DNA of 64,000 nt, taken from NCBI RefSeq assembly GCF_002964665.1, contig NZ_PQBZ01000034.1, positions 1,178,429-1,242,428 of the forward strand, in the 5' to 3' direction. The stretch comes from Pseudoalteromonas sp. T1lg23B (lineage in GTDB: Bacteria > Pseudomonadota > Gammaproteobacteria > Enterobacterales > Alteromonadaceae). Positions 15,300 through 23,879 of the stretch are shown piece by piece. The position numbers and the translations under genes are program-made. Below the pieces are notes generated by a model. It was not told where the DNA came from. It did not search any database and worked only from the letters and a program-made list of their open reading frames with translations. Every line of letters begins with the position of its first letter. The stretch's first letter is position 1.

Positions 15300-18227
15300 A
15301 TGTTTCGTCGATTAACTATTGCCGCGGCAATCAGCGCTTCGCTGTGTCCGGTTGCGTCTGCGTATGCACAACAAGAAAACGAATTAGATAACATTGAAAG
15401 AGTAGAAATTACGGGCTCACGCATCAAAGGCGTTGATCTAGAGGGCAGCGTCCCTCTTACTGTATTGGACCAACAAAGTATTAAACAATCAGGTGCCAAT
15501 ACCATTTTTGAACTACTGAAAGATCTTTCCGTGCTTAAAGGAGGAAACGGCACCTTTTCAACTTCCGAAAGCGGTGGCACCTCCACCTCGACTCCAGCAG
15601 GTCAGTCGGCAGCCAGCCTAAGAGGCATGGGCCCTTCTTCCACACTTACCCTGATAAACTCACGGCGCGTTGCACCTAGCTCATTTGCTGCTGGAACTGA
15701 GAACTTTGTTGATATCAATGCTATCCCGCTTGCAGCTATCGAACGCATTGAAATTCTAGCAACGGGAGCGTCGGCAGTTTATGGTGCCGATGCCGTTGCT
15801 GGGGTCATCAATTATATCCTTAAAGATGACTATCAAGGCGCTGAAATCAACGCTTCATATGGTGACAGCACAAACAGTCATGATGAGAGCAAAAAGCAAA
15901 TCAACTTGCTATACGGCACGCAAATTGGTGACAGCCACCTTAGTGTGTTTTTAGACATGTATGATAGGAATGCCTTCAAAGCGACAGACCGCAGCTTCAG
16001 CGCATCGCCAAGTTTGGTTAGCTCATATTCTTACTTGCCGACATTGGAAAACGCACCAAATATTTACTACTACAGTAGCCGTGATGGCAACGAACTCGCC
16101 GCACCAAACTGCCAGTCCGCGCTGGTAACAACCGAGTATGGCGAAGAGATCTGTGCCTACTACACAAATCAACACGACTACCTAGAAACACCTTTTGAAA
16201 GTGTTTCTACTGGTTTTATGTTTAACACCCAAGTAGGCGAACTTGACTGGCACACAGACTTTTTCTACAGCCAAACCAAGGCGCAGGCCTATTCATCACC
16301 GGCTGCTATTAACCAGTTAGATGACAGCGATGGCCCGTACATACTCGAAGACGCGCTGTTTATTTACGACCAAGCAGATGGCAGCAACGCGTTGATGGAC
16401 CAACTATACATCGACCCATTTACCACGCAACTCGGTAGAGAAGTTTATGGCTTTGCCTTTGATGCCCGGTTTAATGACCCAAGAACTATCGAAGTAGAAA
16501 CTAAAAATTTCCGTTTAGTCAGCACACTAGAAGGGGAGATTAACGATTGGAGCTGGGAATCTGGGATCACTATTTCACGCTCACGTTCTGAACAAGAAGC
16601 CATTGCCGGTGTATATAATCGCTACCAATTCCATGGGGCAATTACAGGCGAGCTTTGCTCTGATGGGTCATTAGCGAGCCTTGATGAGCAGACGCTAAGC
16701 TGTCAAAGTGGTGAGTTACTACCATTTTACAATCCATTCTTGCAAGGCGATGCCAATAACGATGCGATTTTGGCACTGACACAAGCGCGCCCTACTCGCA
16801 GCGGAGAAAGCAGCGTTTATGGTTGGGATGCCAACATTAGCGGTGAGTTGTTTACCTTCAATGAACTACCCGCGTATGCCTCATTCGGGATTGAAGCTCG
16901 AAAAGAAGAGCTAAACGACGTACCATCCACCGATTCACAAGCCCAAGCCGACAATGACTACCTAGTAGACGTATTTGGGTTTGGTTCCTCATTATCGCGT
17001 GCCAAACGCACGCAATATGCCGCCTTTGCTGAGCTCAACGTTTCCTTAACCGAGCAAATCGAATTGCAACTGGCTGGCCGTTATGATCATTACGATGATT
17101 TTGGCAGCACCTTTAACCCTAAAATTGGCGTGAGCTTTCGCCCATCTGACTCACTGATCTTAAGGGGTTCATGGTCTACTTCGTTCAGAGCGCCCTCTCT
17201 CACGCAAGCTGGTGTCAAACTTAGAACGACAACATCATCATTTGACTGCGGTACTAACCAAGCTGTTGCAGACCTATATTGTATGGGTGAAGGAACGCAA
17301 GTGAGTGTTAACTCACTTGAGCTCGGCAATCCTAATCTTCAAGCCGAAGAATCTGAAGCTCTGAGCTTTGGTGTGGCTTGGAGTCCCAGCATAGACACCA
17401 ATGTTACATTGGACTTCTGGCACTTTGATCACGAACAAGTGATAGACACCAATATGACCGCAGTGCTAGACCGCGCCATGACGGATGCGTCACTGCGTCA
17501 CTGTGGATTGGTGCCCGACGGTGCACAAGGTATTTCTTATGACGCGCTATTATGTGACGTTACCGACAGCCAAGGTTTGAACATCGAACAAGATGGTGCT
17601 GATTTAGGGCAGATCTTAACGGCATACATAAACACCTTTGCACCGCGTGAAAGTGAGCTTTACCTACCTCTTTATCGTGACCATGTGATCCCACTTGAAA
17701 ACACAGGAACACAGACACTTTCTGGGCTTGATTTTAAAATAGATCACCGTTTTAACTTCGATGCAGGCGAACTGACTCTGGCAATAAACGGTACACACTA
17801 TTTGAAGTTTGATCGCAACAAGCCTGGCTCTGATTCATTAGAGAAACTCGTTGGCAGCTATCAATACCCTCGTGACATTGTTCGTATGTCGATAGATTGG
17901 AACAGCGAAGCTTACTACATCACACTGGGTGCAAACTACACCAGCAGCTATGAAGACGACATCGAGGGACTCAGAGGCCGAGAAATTGGCGAACTGGATG
18001 ACTTAGGAGTTTTGAATGCAGAAGGTGGACGTGAGGTGGATAGCTTCTTAGTATGGGATCTGTCTGCGGGAGTCGATGTGAATGACAACTTCACCATTAG
18101 AGCACGCGTTGACAACCTGTTCGACAAAGCACCACCACGTGTTTACGGTTCAGCGCGAGGTTTTGATTCTATCAATCATAATGCCTATGGGACTCGTGTT
18201 ACCCTCAGCGCAACTTATCGTTTCTAG
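15300..18227 (+). CDS. TonB-dependent outer-membrane receptor
   Basis: A 975-residue outer-membrane receptor: signal peptide MFRRLTIAAAISASLCPVAS, then a plug domain (IERVEITGSRIKGVDLEG, SAASLRGMGPSSTLTLINSR, IERIEILATGASAVYGADAV, AGVINYILKDDYQGAEI) and a C-terminal 22-strand barrel ending in the outer-membrane sorting residues YRF. The plug type (VEITGSRI, GASAVYGADAVAGVINYILK) is that of the large proteobacterial receptors for peptides and oligosaccharides rather than classic siderophore receptors. It sits between cyanophycinase and a carrier-dipeptidase pair, so its ligand is likely a cyanophycin fragment or dipeptide. That assignment is inferred from context. Confidence 0.93.
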   Translation: MFRRLTIAAAISASLCPVASAYAQQENELDNIERVEITGSRIKGVDLEGSVPLTVLDQQSIKQSGANTIFELLKDLSVLKGGNGTFSTSESGGTSTSTPAGQSAASLRGMGPSSTLTLINSRRVAPSSFAAGTENFVDINAIPLAAIERIEILATGASAVYGADAVAGVINYILKDDYQGAEINASYGDSTNSHDESKKQINLLYGTQIGDSHLSVFLDMYDRNAFKATDRSFSASPSLVSSYSYLPTLENAPNIYYYSSRDGNELAAPNCQSALVTTEYGEEICAYYTNQHDYLETPFESVSTGFMFNTQVGELDWHTDFFYSQTKAQAYSSPAAINQLDDSDGPYILEDALFIYDQADGSNALMDQLYIDPFTTQLGREVYGFAFDARFNDPRTIEVETKNFRLVSTLEGEINDWSWESGITISRSRSEQEAIAGVYNRYQFHGAITGELCSDGSLASLDEQTLSCQSGELLPFYNPFLQGDANNDAILALTQARPTRSGESSVYGWDANISGELFTFNELPAYASFGIEARKEELNDVPSTDSQAQADNDYLVDVFGFGSSLSRAKRTQYAAFAELNVSLTEQIELQLAGRYDHYDDFGSTFNPKIGVSFRPSDSLILRGSWSTSFRAPSLTQAGVKLRTTTSSFDCGTNQAVADLYCMGEGTQVSVNSLELGNPNLQAEESEALSFGVAWSPSIDTNVTLDFWHFDHEQVIDTNMTAVLDRAMTDASLRHCGLVPDGAQGISYDALLCDVTDSQGLNIEQDGADLGQILTAYINTFAPRESELYLPLYRDHVIPLENTGTQTLSGLDFKIDHRFNFDAGELTLAINGTHYLKFDRNKPGSDSLEKLVGSYQYPRDIVRMSIDWNSEAYYITLGANYTSSYEDDIEGLRGREIGELDDLGVLNAEGGREVDSFLVWDLSAGVDVNDNFTIRARVDNLFDKAPPRVYGSARGFDSINHNAYGTRVTLSATYRF

Positions 18228-18271
18228 CTAGCAGCACAGACTAAGCTCTGTGTACACTATGCCGATATTTA

Positions 18272-18302
18272 CAGTGGCTTTACCGTTTAAGTAGAGCCAC
18301 TG
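18272..18302 (+). repeat. inverted repeat between receptor and carrier genes
   Basis: CAGTGGCT at 18272-18279 and AGCCACTG at 18295-18302 form an 8-bp stem with a 15-base loop in the 147-base space before the carrier. No T-run follows, so it may lower readthrough or protect the upstream transcript. Confidence 0.35.
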
Positions 18303-18374
18303 CACTAATTAGTCGTTGACAGCTTTTGCCCTAGGCAAGTTCGCTGCTCAACATCCTGCGCTTGAAGTGGAATT

Positions 18375-19784
18375 ATGAAAACAAATAAATTTATCATGCC
18401 CGATGCAAGTATTATCTTGCTGACGGTGGCATTCATCGCCTATATCGCGTCTTTGCTGATCACACCAGGAAAGTTTAATGTTGAAGACAAGAGTCATTCC
18501 GTGACGCTGTCTCAGTATCAAACCGTTGAAGGCGTTCAAGCTGCGCCTCTTTTTGCTGAAGGCGGTCATATTGGCCTTGCCAATGTACTATTTGAAGGTC
18601 TCGTAGCAGGTGATAAGTATGGCGCGACCATCGGAGTGATGGCATTTATTCTTATTACAGGGGGTGCCTTTGGCATCATCATGAAAACCGGTGCCATCAA
18701 TAACGGTATTATGGCGCTCATCAACAAAACCCAGCGTATTGAATGGCTGTTTATCCCTTTATTGTTTACCTTGTTCTCTCTGGGCGGAGCAGTATTTGGG
18801 ATGGGAGAAGAAGCAATCGCCTTTTGCATCGTACTGCTACCTATCATGAAACAACTGGGTTATGACGCAAAAGTAACGGTACTCACTACCTATGTAGCGA
18901 CGCAAATTGGCTTTGCCACCTCATGGATGAACCCGTTCAGTATCGCGATTGCTCAATCTATCGCTGAAATTCCGGTGTTTTCAGGAGCCAGTTTTAGAAT
19001 GGTCGCTTGGTTGGTGTTTACCCTGTTCGGTCTTATTTTTACGGTGCGCTACGCCAATTCAATTAAACAAACCAATAGCGCTAGCAGTGACGCGCCAACC
19101 GTACACACCTCACTTGATATATGCGACAAACTGATCTTGGCTACTTTTGTACTCGGGATGATTTGGGTAGTTTGGGGTGTTATGGCCAGACAGTATTATA
19201 TTCCTGAATTGGCAGCGCAGTTTTTCTGTATTGGTTTGTTCAGTGCCTTTATTGCAAAAGTCTTTAACAAGTTGAGCGCCAACGATAGCGCAGATGCATT
19301 TAAACAAGGTGCTCAGGATTTACTCCCCGCAGCTATGTTAGTAGCACTTGCCAAAGGTGTCGTACTATTGCTCGGTGGCAGTGACCTCAATGCCCCATCA
19401 ATATTAAATACCTTACTTTACTACAGCGCCAGCAGCATCGCAGCGGTGCCAGATTTTATCGCTGCTTGGGGCATGTTGCTATTTCAAAGCCTATTTAACT
19501 TTTTCGTCTCTTCTGGTTCGGGACAAGCCGCAATCACTATGCCCCTGATGGCACCTTTGGGTGACTTACTGAACGTCTCAAGACAGATAGTTGTGCTGGC
19601 TTTTCAGCTCGGTGACGGACTCACCAATATCTTTATTCCAACTTCAGCGAGCTTAATTGGCTGCTTAGGCATAGTAAAACTAGATTGGGGTGAATGGGCT
19701 GCGTTCATTTGGCGATTCACTCTGGCGTTGTTTGTCCTTGCCAGTAGCTTTATTTTCATCGCTTACTTCATTAATTATCAATAA
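18375..19784 (+). CDS. YfcC/DcuC-family inner-membrane carrier
   Basis: A 469-residue transporter with about 12 hydrophobic helices. Family marks include MPDASIILLTVAFIAYI, GVMAFILITGGAFGIIMKTG, VFGMGEEAIAFCIVLLPIM, ATSWMNPFSIAIAQSIAEIP and the C-terminal SSGSGQAAITMPLMAPLGDL with IPTSASLIGCLGI. This is the YfcC group, linked with arginine, ornithine and dipeptide uptake or exchange. It lies 12 bases before the dipeptidase gene and downstream of the TonB receptor, so it probably takes beta-aspartyl dipeptides across the inner membrane. Substrate is inferred from context only. Confidence 0.88.
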   Translation: MKTNKFIMPDASIILLTVAFIAYIASLLITPGKFNVEDKSHSVTLSQYQTVEGVQAAPLFAEGGHIGLANVLFEGLVAGDKYGATIGVMAFILITGGAFGIIMKTGAINNGIMALINKTQRIEWLFIPLLFTLFSLGGAVFGMGEEAIAFCIVLLPIMKQLGYDAKVTVLTTYVATQIGFATSWMNPFSIAIAQSIAEIPVFSGASFRMVAWLVFTLFGLIFTVRYANSIKQTNSASSDAPTVHTSLDICDKLILATFVLGMIWVVWGVMARQYYIPELAAQFFCIGLFSAFIAKVFNKLSANDSADAFKQGAQDLLPAAMLVALAKGVVLLLGGSDLNAPSILNTLLYYSASSIAAVPDFIAAWGMLLFQSLFNFFVSSGSGQAAITMPLMAPLGDLLNVSRQIVVLAFQLGDGLTNIFIPTSASLIGCLGIVKLDWGEWAAFIWRFTLALFVLASSFIFIAYFINYQ

Positions 19785-19796
19785 AAAGAGCTATTT

Positions 19797-20963
19797 ATGT
19801 TAACTCTTATTCAAGGAGCAGACTTATACGCTCCTACAGCGCAAGGTAAAATGGATGTACTGCTGGCAGGGTCAAAAATCATTGACATCCAGCCTGAGAT
19901 CAAGCTCACGAGCAACACTGCGGTTAAAATAATCGATGCGCACAAGCAGATCCTCGCACCGGGCTTTGTCGATTCATTAGTACATATTACAGGGGGTGGC
20001 GGTGAAGCAGGTTTTGCTAGCCGGACACCAGAAATGAATCTGACCGATGCAACGTTAAATGGCATCACCACAGTAATTGGAGCCCTAGGCACAGATTCTA
20101 GCAGTCGTACTCTAAGTAACTTGATAGCCAAAGCTAAAGGGTTAAAAGAGCACGGTTTGAATGTATTTTGTCACACTGGATCATATCACCTTCCTGCTAA
20201 AACACTCACAGGATGCATCACTGATGATCTCATGTACATTGAGGAATTTATTGGCGTTGGGGAAGTGGCAATTTCAGATCACCGCAGTAGTCAGCCCACA
20301 GCGCAACAACTGGCACAACTGGCCGCGCAAGCAAAAGTAGCAGGTATGCTAAGCGGTAAAAAAGGTACGGTCAGCATACACGTCGGGCCTCAGCCAACTC
20401 ACTTGGGTCTTTTGCATCAGGTGGCTCAAACCAGTGACATTAGTTTAGCCACTTTTTATCCGACCCATATGAACCGCAGCAAAGCACTGCTTGATGCTGG
20501 TATCACTTTTTGCCAAGGCGGTGGTCATATCGACTTTACTGCCAGTACCACTGAGTACGATTTGGCACACGGTGAATATTCAGCAGCTCAGGCGCTGGCA
20601 TATTGTCTCGCGCAAGGGGTTGATCCGACGCTATTGACCATTAGCTCTGATGGCCATGCTAGCTTGCCGATTTTTGACGAGCAACTTAACCTGGTTGGTC
20701 TCGAAGTCGGAAAGGAAGCGGCTCTTCACCAAGCTTTTGTTCAGGCAGTATATGAGTTTGATGTTCCAATGGAGCATGCATTAATGGCGATTACTGCTAA
20801 CCCCGCGCGCGTACTCGGGTTAAATAAAGGCTTGATCAAGATTGATAGTGACGCTGATTTGGTTTTGTTAGACAAACAAACCCTAATGCCTGTGCATGTT
20901 TGGAGTAATGGCCTACATATGGTTGAACATGGGCTTCCCATTGTAAAAGGTTTATTTGAATAA
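19797..20963 (+). CDS. iadA: isoaspartyl dipeptidase-like amidohydrolase with altered metal site
   Basis: 388 residues of the IadA family, which cleaves beta-aspartyl dipeptides such as beta-Asp-Arg. Compared with E. coli IadA as I recall it, the substrate residues are kept: Glu70 in TGGGGEAG, Tyr130 in TGSYHLP, Arg163 in SDHRSS, Arg227 in PTHMNR and Ser289 in SSDGHAS. Metal ligands His63, His195, His224 and Asp285 are present too. But the first His of the HxH motif is Leu61 (DSLVH), and the bridging Lys of IGVK is replaced (IGVGE, Glu156). It may be a mononuclear or Glu-bridged variant, so the exact reaction is less sure than the family. It lies 12 bases after the carrier and is followed by a terminator. 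Confidence 0.85.
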   Translation: MLTLIQGADLYAPTAQGKMDVLLAGSKIIDIQPEIKLTSNTAVKIIDAHKQILAPGFVDSLVHITGGGGEAGFASRTPEMNLTDATLNGITTVIGALGTDSSSRTLSNLIAKAKGLKEHGLNVFCHTGSYHLPAKTLTGCITDDLMYIEEFIGVGEVAISDHRSSQPTAQQLAQLAAQAKVAGMLSGKKGTVSIHVGPQPTHLGLLHQVAQTSDISLATFYPTHMNRSKALLDAGITFCQGGGHIDFTASTTEYDLAHGEYSAAQALAYCLAQGVDPTLLTISSDGHASLPIFDEQLNLVGLEVGKEAALHQAFVQAVYEFDVPMEHALMAITANPARVLGLNKGLIKIDSDADLVLLDKQTLMPVHVWSNGLHMVEHGLPIVKGLFE

Positions 20964-20991
20964 CCTCTCCCCAGTGAGGTTTTATTAAATC

Positions 20992-21017
20992 GCCCGCCCA
21001 AGTGGTGGGCATTTTTT
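20992..21017 (+). terminator. intrinsic terminator of the cyanophycin operon
   Basis: Stem GCCCGCC/GGTGGGC (20992-20998 and 21004-21010, one G-U pair, 5-base loop) followed by ATTTTTT. A smaller ACCTC/GAGGT hairpin lies just upstream at about 20963-20980. Confidence 0.8.
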
Positions 21018-21400
21018 GTAGATCACGATGGCATCACGCCAAATATTTTTAAATGTGTGGATAGAACCAGAAAACCTCTCACACGCCCATTTGCATACCT
21101 TTGCTACATGAGCGTACAACTAACCTTCTCGCCAAAGGGTAAAACATGCAAGCTATCTGGGAAAGGCTTACTTTAACCGTGGTGTATCCACAATACCTAG
21201 CTCAATACAATTCACTGAAACAGATGATCCTTGCAATAACTCTGCTCAGTACTTGGTAAACAAGATAATAAATATCAATGATCAGATAAGAAACGGAACA
21301 ATGGATATAAGATATTTGAGATAATTCAGAAAGCTTACTAAGAAAAGTTTTTAACGTGAAGAATTAACACATACCAACAGAGCATTGGTAAAAGAAGATG
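21018..21400. other. intergenic region before the tRNA-Glu array, nothing recognised
   Basis: About 380 bases with no convincing gene. It is the downstream trailer of the minus-strand tRNA array. No clear terminator was found for the array. Confidence 0.5.
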
Positions 21401-21476
21401 TGGCGTCCCCTAGGGGATTCGAACCCCTGTTACCGCCGTGAAAGGGCGGTGTCCTAGGCCTCTAGACGAAGGGGAC
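21401..21476 (-). tRNA. tRNA-Glu (TTC), copy 1
   Basis: The reverse strand gives a full 76-base cloverleaf from GTCCCCTTCGTCTAGAGG to encoded CCA, with anticodon loop CTTTCAC (TTC). It is the most distal of six identical copies in one transcript that begins with tRNA-Ala. Confidence 0.97.
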
Positions 21477-21638
21477 GCAGAAATCGTATTGCAAATCGTT
21501 GATTTGCTATTTCTGCATTAGATGAGACCGAGCCTGCGAGGCGAATGGCCTTATTTAAAACAGAAAATTTTCTGTGTCACTAGGACTGGTTATTTTAACT
21601 CTCACCATACGAGCTTTTATTACTTTACCCAAGTAAAG

Positions 21639-21714
21639 TGGCGTCCCCTAGGGGATTCGAACCCCTGTTACCGCCGTGAAAGGGCGGTGTCCTAGGCCTC
21701 TAGACGAAGGGGAC
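21639..21714 (-). tRNA. tRNA-Glu (TTC), copy 2
   Basis: Same 76-base sequence as the other copies, with anticodon TTC and encoded CCA. It is separated from copy 1 by a 162-base spacer of type X and from copy 3 by a 103-base spacer of type Y. Confidence 0.97.
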
Positions 21715-21817
21715 ACTGATTAGTGTCACTAGGACTGGTTATTTTAACTCTCACCATATGAGTTTAATCTATCTAAGTGCTACTCGAGAGCGCTTAGAAA
21801 CATCACTTAAAAGTAAG

Positions 21818-21893
21818 TGGCGTCCCCTAGGGGATTCGAACCCCTGTTACCGCCGTGAAAGGGCGGTGTCCTAGGCCTCTAGACGAAGGGGAC
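21818..21893 (-). tRNA. tRNA-Glu (TTC), copy 3
   Basis: Identical to copy 1, with anticodon TTC and encoded CCA; a type X spacer follows towards copy 4. Confidence 0.97.
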
Positions 21894-22055
21894 GCAGAAA
21901 TTGTATTGCAAATCGTTGATTTGCTATTTCTGCATTAGATGAGACCGAGCCTGCGAGGCGAATGGCCTTATTTAAAACAGAAAATTTTCTGTGTCACTAG
22001 GACTGGTTATTTTAACTCTCACCATACGAGCTTTTGTTACTTTACCTAAGTAAAG

Positions 22056-22131
22056 TGGCGTCCCCTAGGGGATTCGAACCCCTGTTACCGCCGTGAAAGG
22101 GCGGTGTCCTAGGCCTCTAGACGAAGGGGAC
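22056..22131 (-). tRNA. tRNA-Glu (TTC), copy 4
   Basis: Identical to copy 1, with anticodon TTC and encoded CCA; type X spacers lie on both sides. Confidence 0.97.
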
Positions 22132-22293
22132 GCAGAAATCGTATTGCAAATCGTTGATTTGCTATTTCTGCATTAGATGAGACCGAGCCTGCGAGGCGAA
22201 TGGCCTTATTTAAAACAGAAAATTTTCTGTGTCACTAGGACTGGTTATTTTAACTCTCACCATACGAGCTTTTATTACTTTACCCAAGTAAAG

Positions 22294-22369
22294 TGGCGTC
22301 CCCTAGGGGATTCGAACCCCTGTTACCGCCGTGAAAGGGCGGTGTCCTAGGCCTCTAGACGAAGGGGAC
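22294..22369 (-). tRNA. tRNA-Glu (TTC), copy 5
   Basis: Identical to copy 1, with anticodon TTC and encoded CCA; a type Y spacer lies between it and copy 6. Confidence 0.97.
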
Positions 22370-22473
22370 ACTGATTAGTGTCACTAGGACTGGTTATTTT
22401 AACTCTCACCATATGAGTTTAATCTATCTAAGTGCTACTCGAGAGCGCTTAGAAACATCACTTAAAAGTAAAG

Positions 22474-22549
22474 TGGCGTCCCCTAGGGGATTCGAACCCC
22501 TGTTACCGCCGTGAAAGGGCGGTGTCCTAGGCCTCTAGACGAAGGGGAC
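22474..22549 (-). tRNA. tRNA-Glu (TTC), copy 6
   Basis: Identical to copy 1, with anticodon TTC and encoded CCA. It is the first Glu copy after tRNA-Ala in the direction of transcription. Confidence 0.97.
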
Positions 22550-22584
22550 ACAAATATGTGTTCTAGGACATTGCACTAATGAAA

Positions 22585-22660
22585 TGGTGGAGCTATGCGG
22601 GATCGAACCGCAGACCTCTTCGCTGCCAGCGAAGCGCTCTCCCAGCTGAGCTATAGCCCC
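22585..22660 (-). tRNA. tRNA-Ala (GGC)
   Basis: The reverse strand reads GGGGCTATAGCTCAGCTGGG to an encoded CCA, 76 bases, with anticodon loop holding GGC (TTCGCTGGCAGCGAAG). It is the first gene of the Ala-Glu array and follows a strong stringent-type promoter. Confidence 0.97.
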
Positions 22661-22717
22661 ATTTCTAACAAACTTTGTAAAGTTAATTACACGTCTGTAT
22701 CGCTGAGTGCGGGGCGC

Positions 22718-22746
22718 ATTCTATGCAGGCCCACAAACAAAGTCAA
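22718..22746 (-). promoter_or_regulatory. strong promoter of the tRNA-Ala/tRNA-Glu array
   Basis: On the minus strand TTGACT (22741-22746), a 17-base spacer, TAGAAT (22718-22723) and then a GC-rich discriminator GCGCCCCGC, the mark of growth-rate and ppGpp-controlled stable-RNA promoters. It lies about 57 bases ahead of tRNA-Ala. Confidence 0.8.
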
Positions 22747-23233
22747 CAGTTTTTCTCGAACTTTTTATCAAACGTTTTAAAAAACACCAATTCGATGACA
22801 ATATAACCACCAAGCCATTAAAAAACAACAAAAACCCTTGTTTTAGCTCAAAAAAACAGCTCTTGGGAATGCTTTTAAAATCAACTCTAACAGAAACAGC
22901 TATGACTACTAATATATTTCCTCTATTTTCCCTTTATTATCAAAAAATATTCAGCAATTGAGTATTCTCATAATCTAGTCCCCTCCTACTTTTTCTAAAA
23001 TGAAGTGTAGTAGTGAGTGATAGAGTCTTATCATACAATTGCTAAATAAGCTTTCATAACCCCCTGCCTTCGCTCTCACGTTTCTCATTAAGGCCACATT
23101 TATGAGTGTTAAGTAATACATTGCTGTAAAAGCATATGTGTTTTTTTGCAGCTTCTTAATTACTGTAATAATGAAGAGCAATTGTAATCTGGCGATAAAA
23201 ACCGCACATAAACTAAAATTGTAACTTCAAGTA
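22747..23233. other. AT-rich spacer between two divergent tRNA arrays
   Basis: About 490 bases with no convincing gene. Short open frames here lack ribosome sites and read like noise (Lys and Asn runs). It contains the upstream regions of both tRNA promoters, whose A/T-rich DNA could act as UP elements. Confidence 0.5.
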
Positions 23234-23261
23234 TTGACACTATTTCAAGTCTCCCTATAAT
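23234..23261 (+). promoter_or_regulatory. strong promoter of the tRNA-Val array
   Basis: Consensus TTGACA (23234-23239), a 16-base spacer and consensus TATAAT (23256-23261), then a GC-rich discriminator GCGCCCC. The first tRNA-Val starts 46 bases later. Confidence 0.85.
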
Positions 23262-23306
23262 AGCGCCCCACAACGACGCAGCAATTGTCGTTTGTAACTT
23301 AGATAT

Positions 23307-23382
23307 GGGTCGTTAGCTCAGTTGGGAGAGCATCGCCCTTACAAGGCGAGGGTCACTGGTTCAAGTCCAGTACGACCCACCA
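23307..23382 (+). tRNA. tRNA-Val (TAC), copy 1
   Basis: 76 bases from GGGTCGTTAGCTCAGTTGGG to encoded CCA, with anticodon loop CTTACAA (TAC) and acceptor stem GGGTCGT/ACGACCC. Confidence 0.97.
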
Positions 23383-23422
23383 CTTTTAAAGGTGGTGTGT
23401 TTATTATCTAAGGTTCTATATT

Positions 23423-23498
23423 GGGTCGTTAGCTCAGTTGGGAGAGCATCGCCCTTACAAGGCGAGGGTCACTGGTTCAAGTCCAGTACGACCCACCA
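23423..23498 (+). tRNA. tRNA-Val (TAC), copy 2
   Basis: Identical to copy 1, with encoded CCA. A truncated tRNA-Val-like remnant follows 16 bases later. Confidence 0.97.
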
Positions 23499-23514
23499 TT
23501 ATAAAATGGTAGAA

Positions 23515-23583
23515 TTTGGGAGAGCATCGCCGCCCTTCATAACGAAAGGCGAAGATAACTGGTTAAGCCAAGCTCATCCACCA
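23515..23583 (+). pseudogene. tRNA-Val remnant, type 1, copy A
   Basis: It keeps TTGGGAGAGCATCGCC of the D-arm, then a changed, longer anticodon hairpin (GCCCTTCATAACGAAAGGC in place of CCCTTACAAGG), and a damaged T-arm and acceptor end (GGTTAAGCCAAGCTCATCCA). The 5' acceptor strand is missing, so it cannot form a normal tRNA. Confidence 0.8.
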
Positions 23584-23601
23584 TTATAGAACAACAGATT
23601 T

Positions 23602-23677
23602 GGGTGATTAGCTCAGTTGGGAGAGCATCGCCCTTACAAGGCGAGGGTCACTGGTTCAAGTCCAGTATCACCCACCA
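23602..23677 (+). tRNA. tRNA-Val (TAC), copy 3, with altered acceptor stem
   Basis: The same body and TAC anticodon as the other copies, but the acceptor stem is GGGTGAT/ATCACCC instead of GGGTCGT/ACGACCC. Paired compensatory changes keep the stem, so it should fold and be charged. The later type 1 remnants (copies B and C) carry this same ATCACCC end. Confidence 0.93.
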
Positions 23678-23695
23678 CATTCCAAATGTGGTAAA

Positions 23696-23764
23696 TTTGG
23701 GAGAGCATCGCCGCCCTTCATAACGAAAGGCGAAGATAACTGGTTAAGTCCAGATCACCCACCA
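23696..23764 (+). pseudogene. tRNA-Val remnant, type 1, copy B
   Basis: The same structure as copy A: no 5' acceptor strand, elongated anticodon hairpin, and a 3' end GATCACCCACCA matching copy 3 of tRNA-Val. It is an almost exact tandem duplicate of copy C with the same ATTCCAAATGTGG spacer. Confidence 0.8.
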
Positions 23765-23782
23765 CATTCCAAATGTGGTAAA

Positions 23783-23851
23783 TTTGGGAGAGCATCGCCG
23801 CCCTTCATAACGAAAGGCGAAGATAACTGGTTAAGTCCAGATCACCCACCA
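23783..23851 (+). pseudogene. tRNA-Val remnant, type 1, copy C
   Basis: Tandem duplicate of copy B, offset by 87 bases, with the same missing 5' acceptor strand and altered anticodon hairpin. Confidence 0.8.
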
Positions 23852-23879
23852 CTTTCATATGAAAGTATAAAATCTAAAT

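Larger units (their letters stand above)
21477..22473. repeat. tandem tRNA-Glu spacers in two alternating types
   Basis: Spacer X (162 bases, at 21477-21638, 21894-22055 and 22132-22293) begins GCAGAAAT and holds a hairpin between GCAGAAAT and ATTTCTGC, plus TGAGACCGAGCCTGCGAGG. Spacer Y (103-104 bases, at 21715-21817 and 22370-22473) begins ACTGATTAGTGTC. Both share TGTCACTAGGACTGG. The order X, Y, X, X, Y suggests growth by unequal recombination of a two-unit block. Spacer copies are nearly identical, so the expansion is recent or kept uniform by gene conversion. Confidence 0.85.

Noticed and set aside
22595..23589. Short open frames over and between the tRNA genes.
   Set aside because: They cross tRNA sequences or AT-rich spacer, lack ribosome sites and read like noise.
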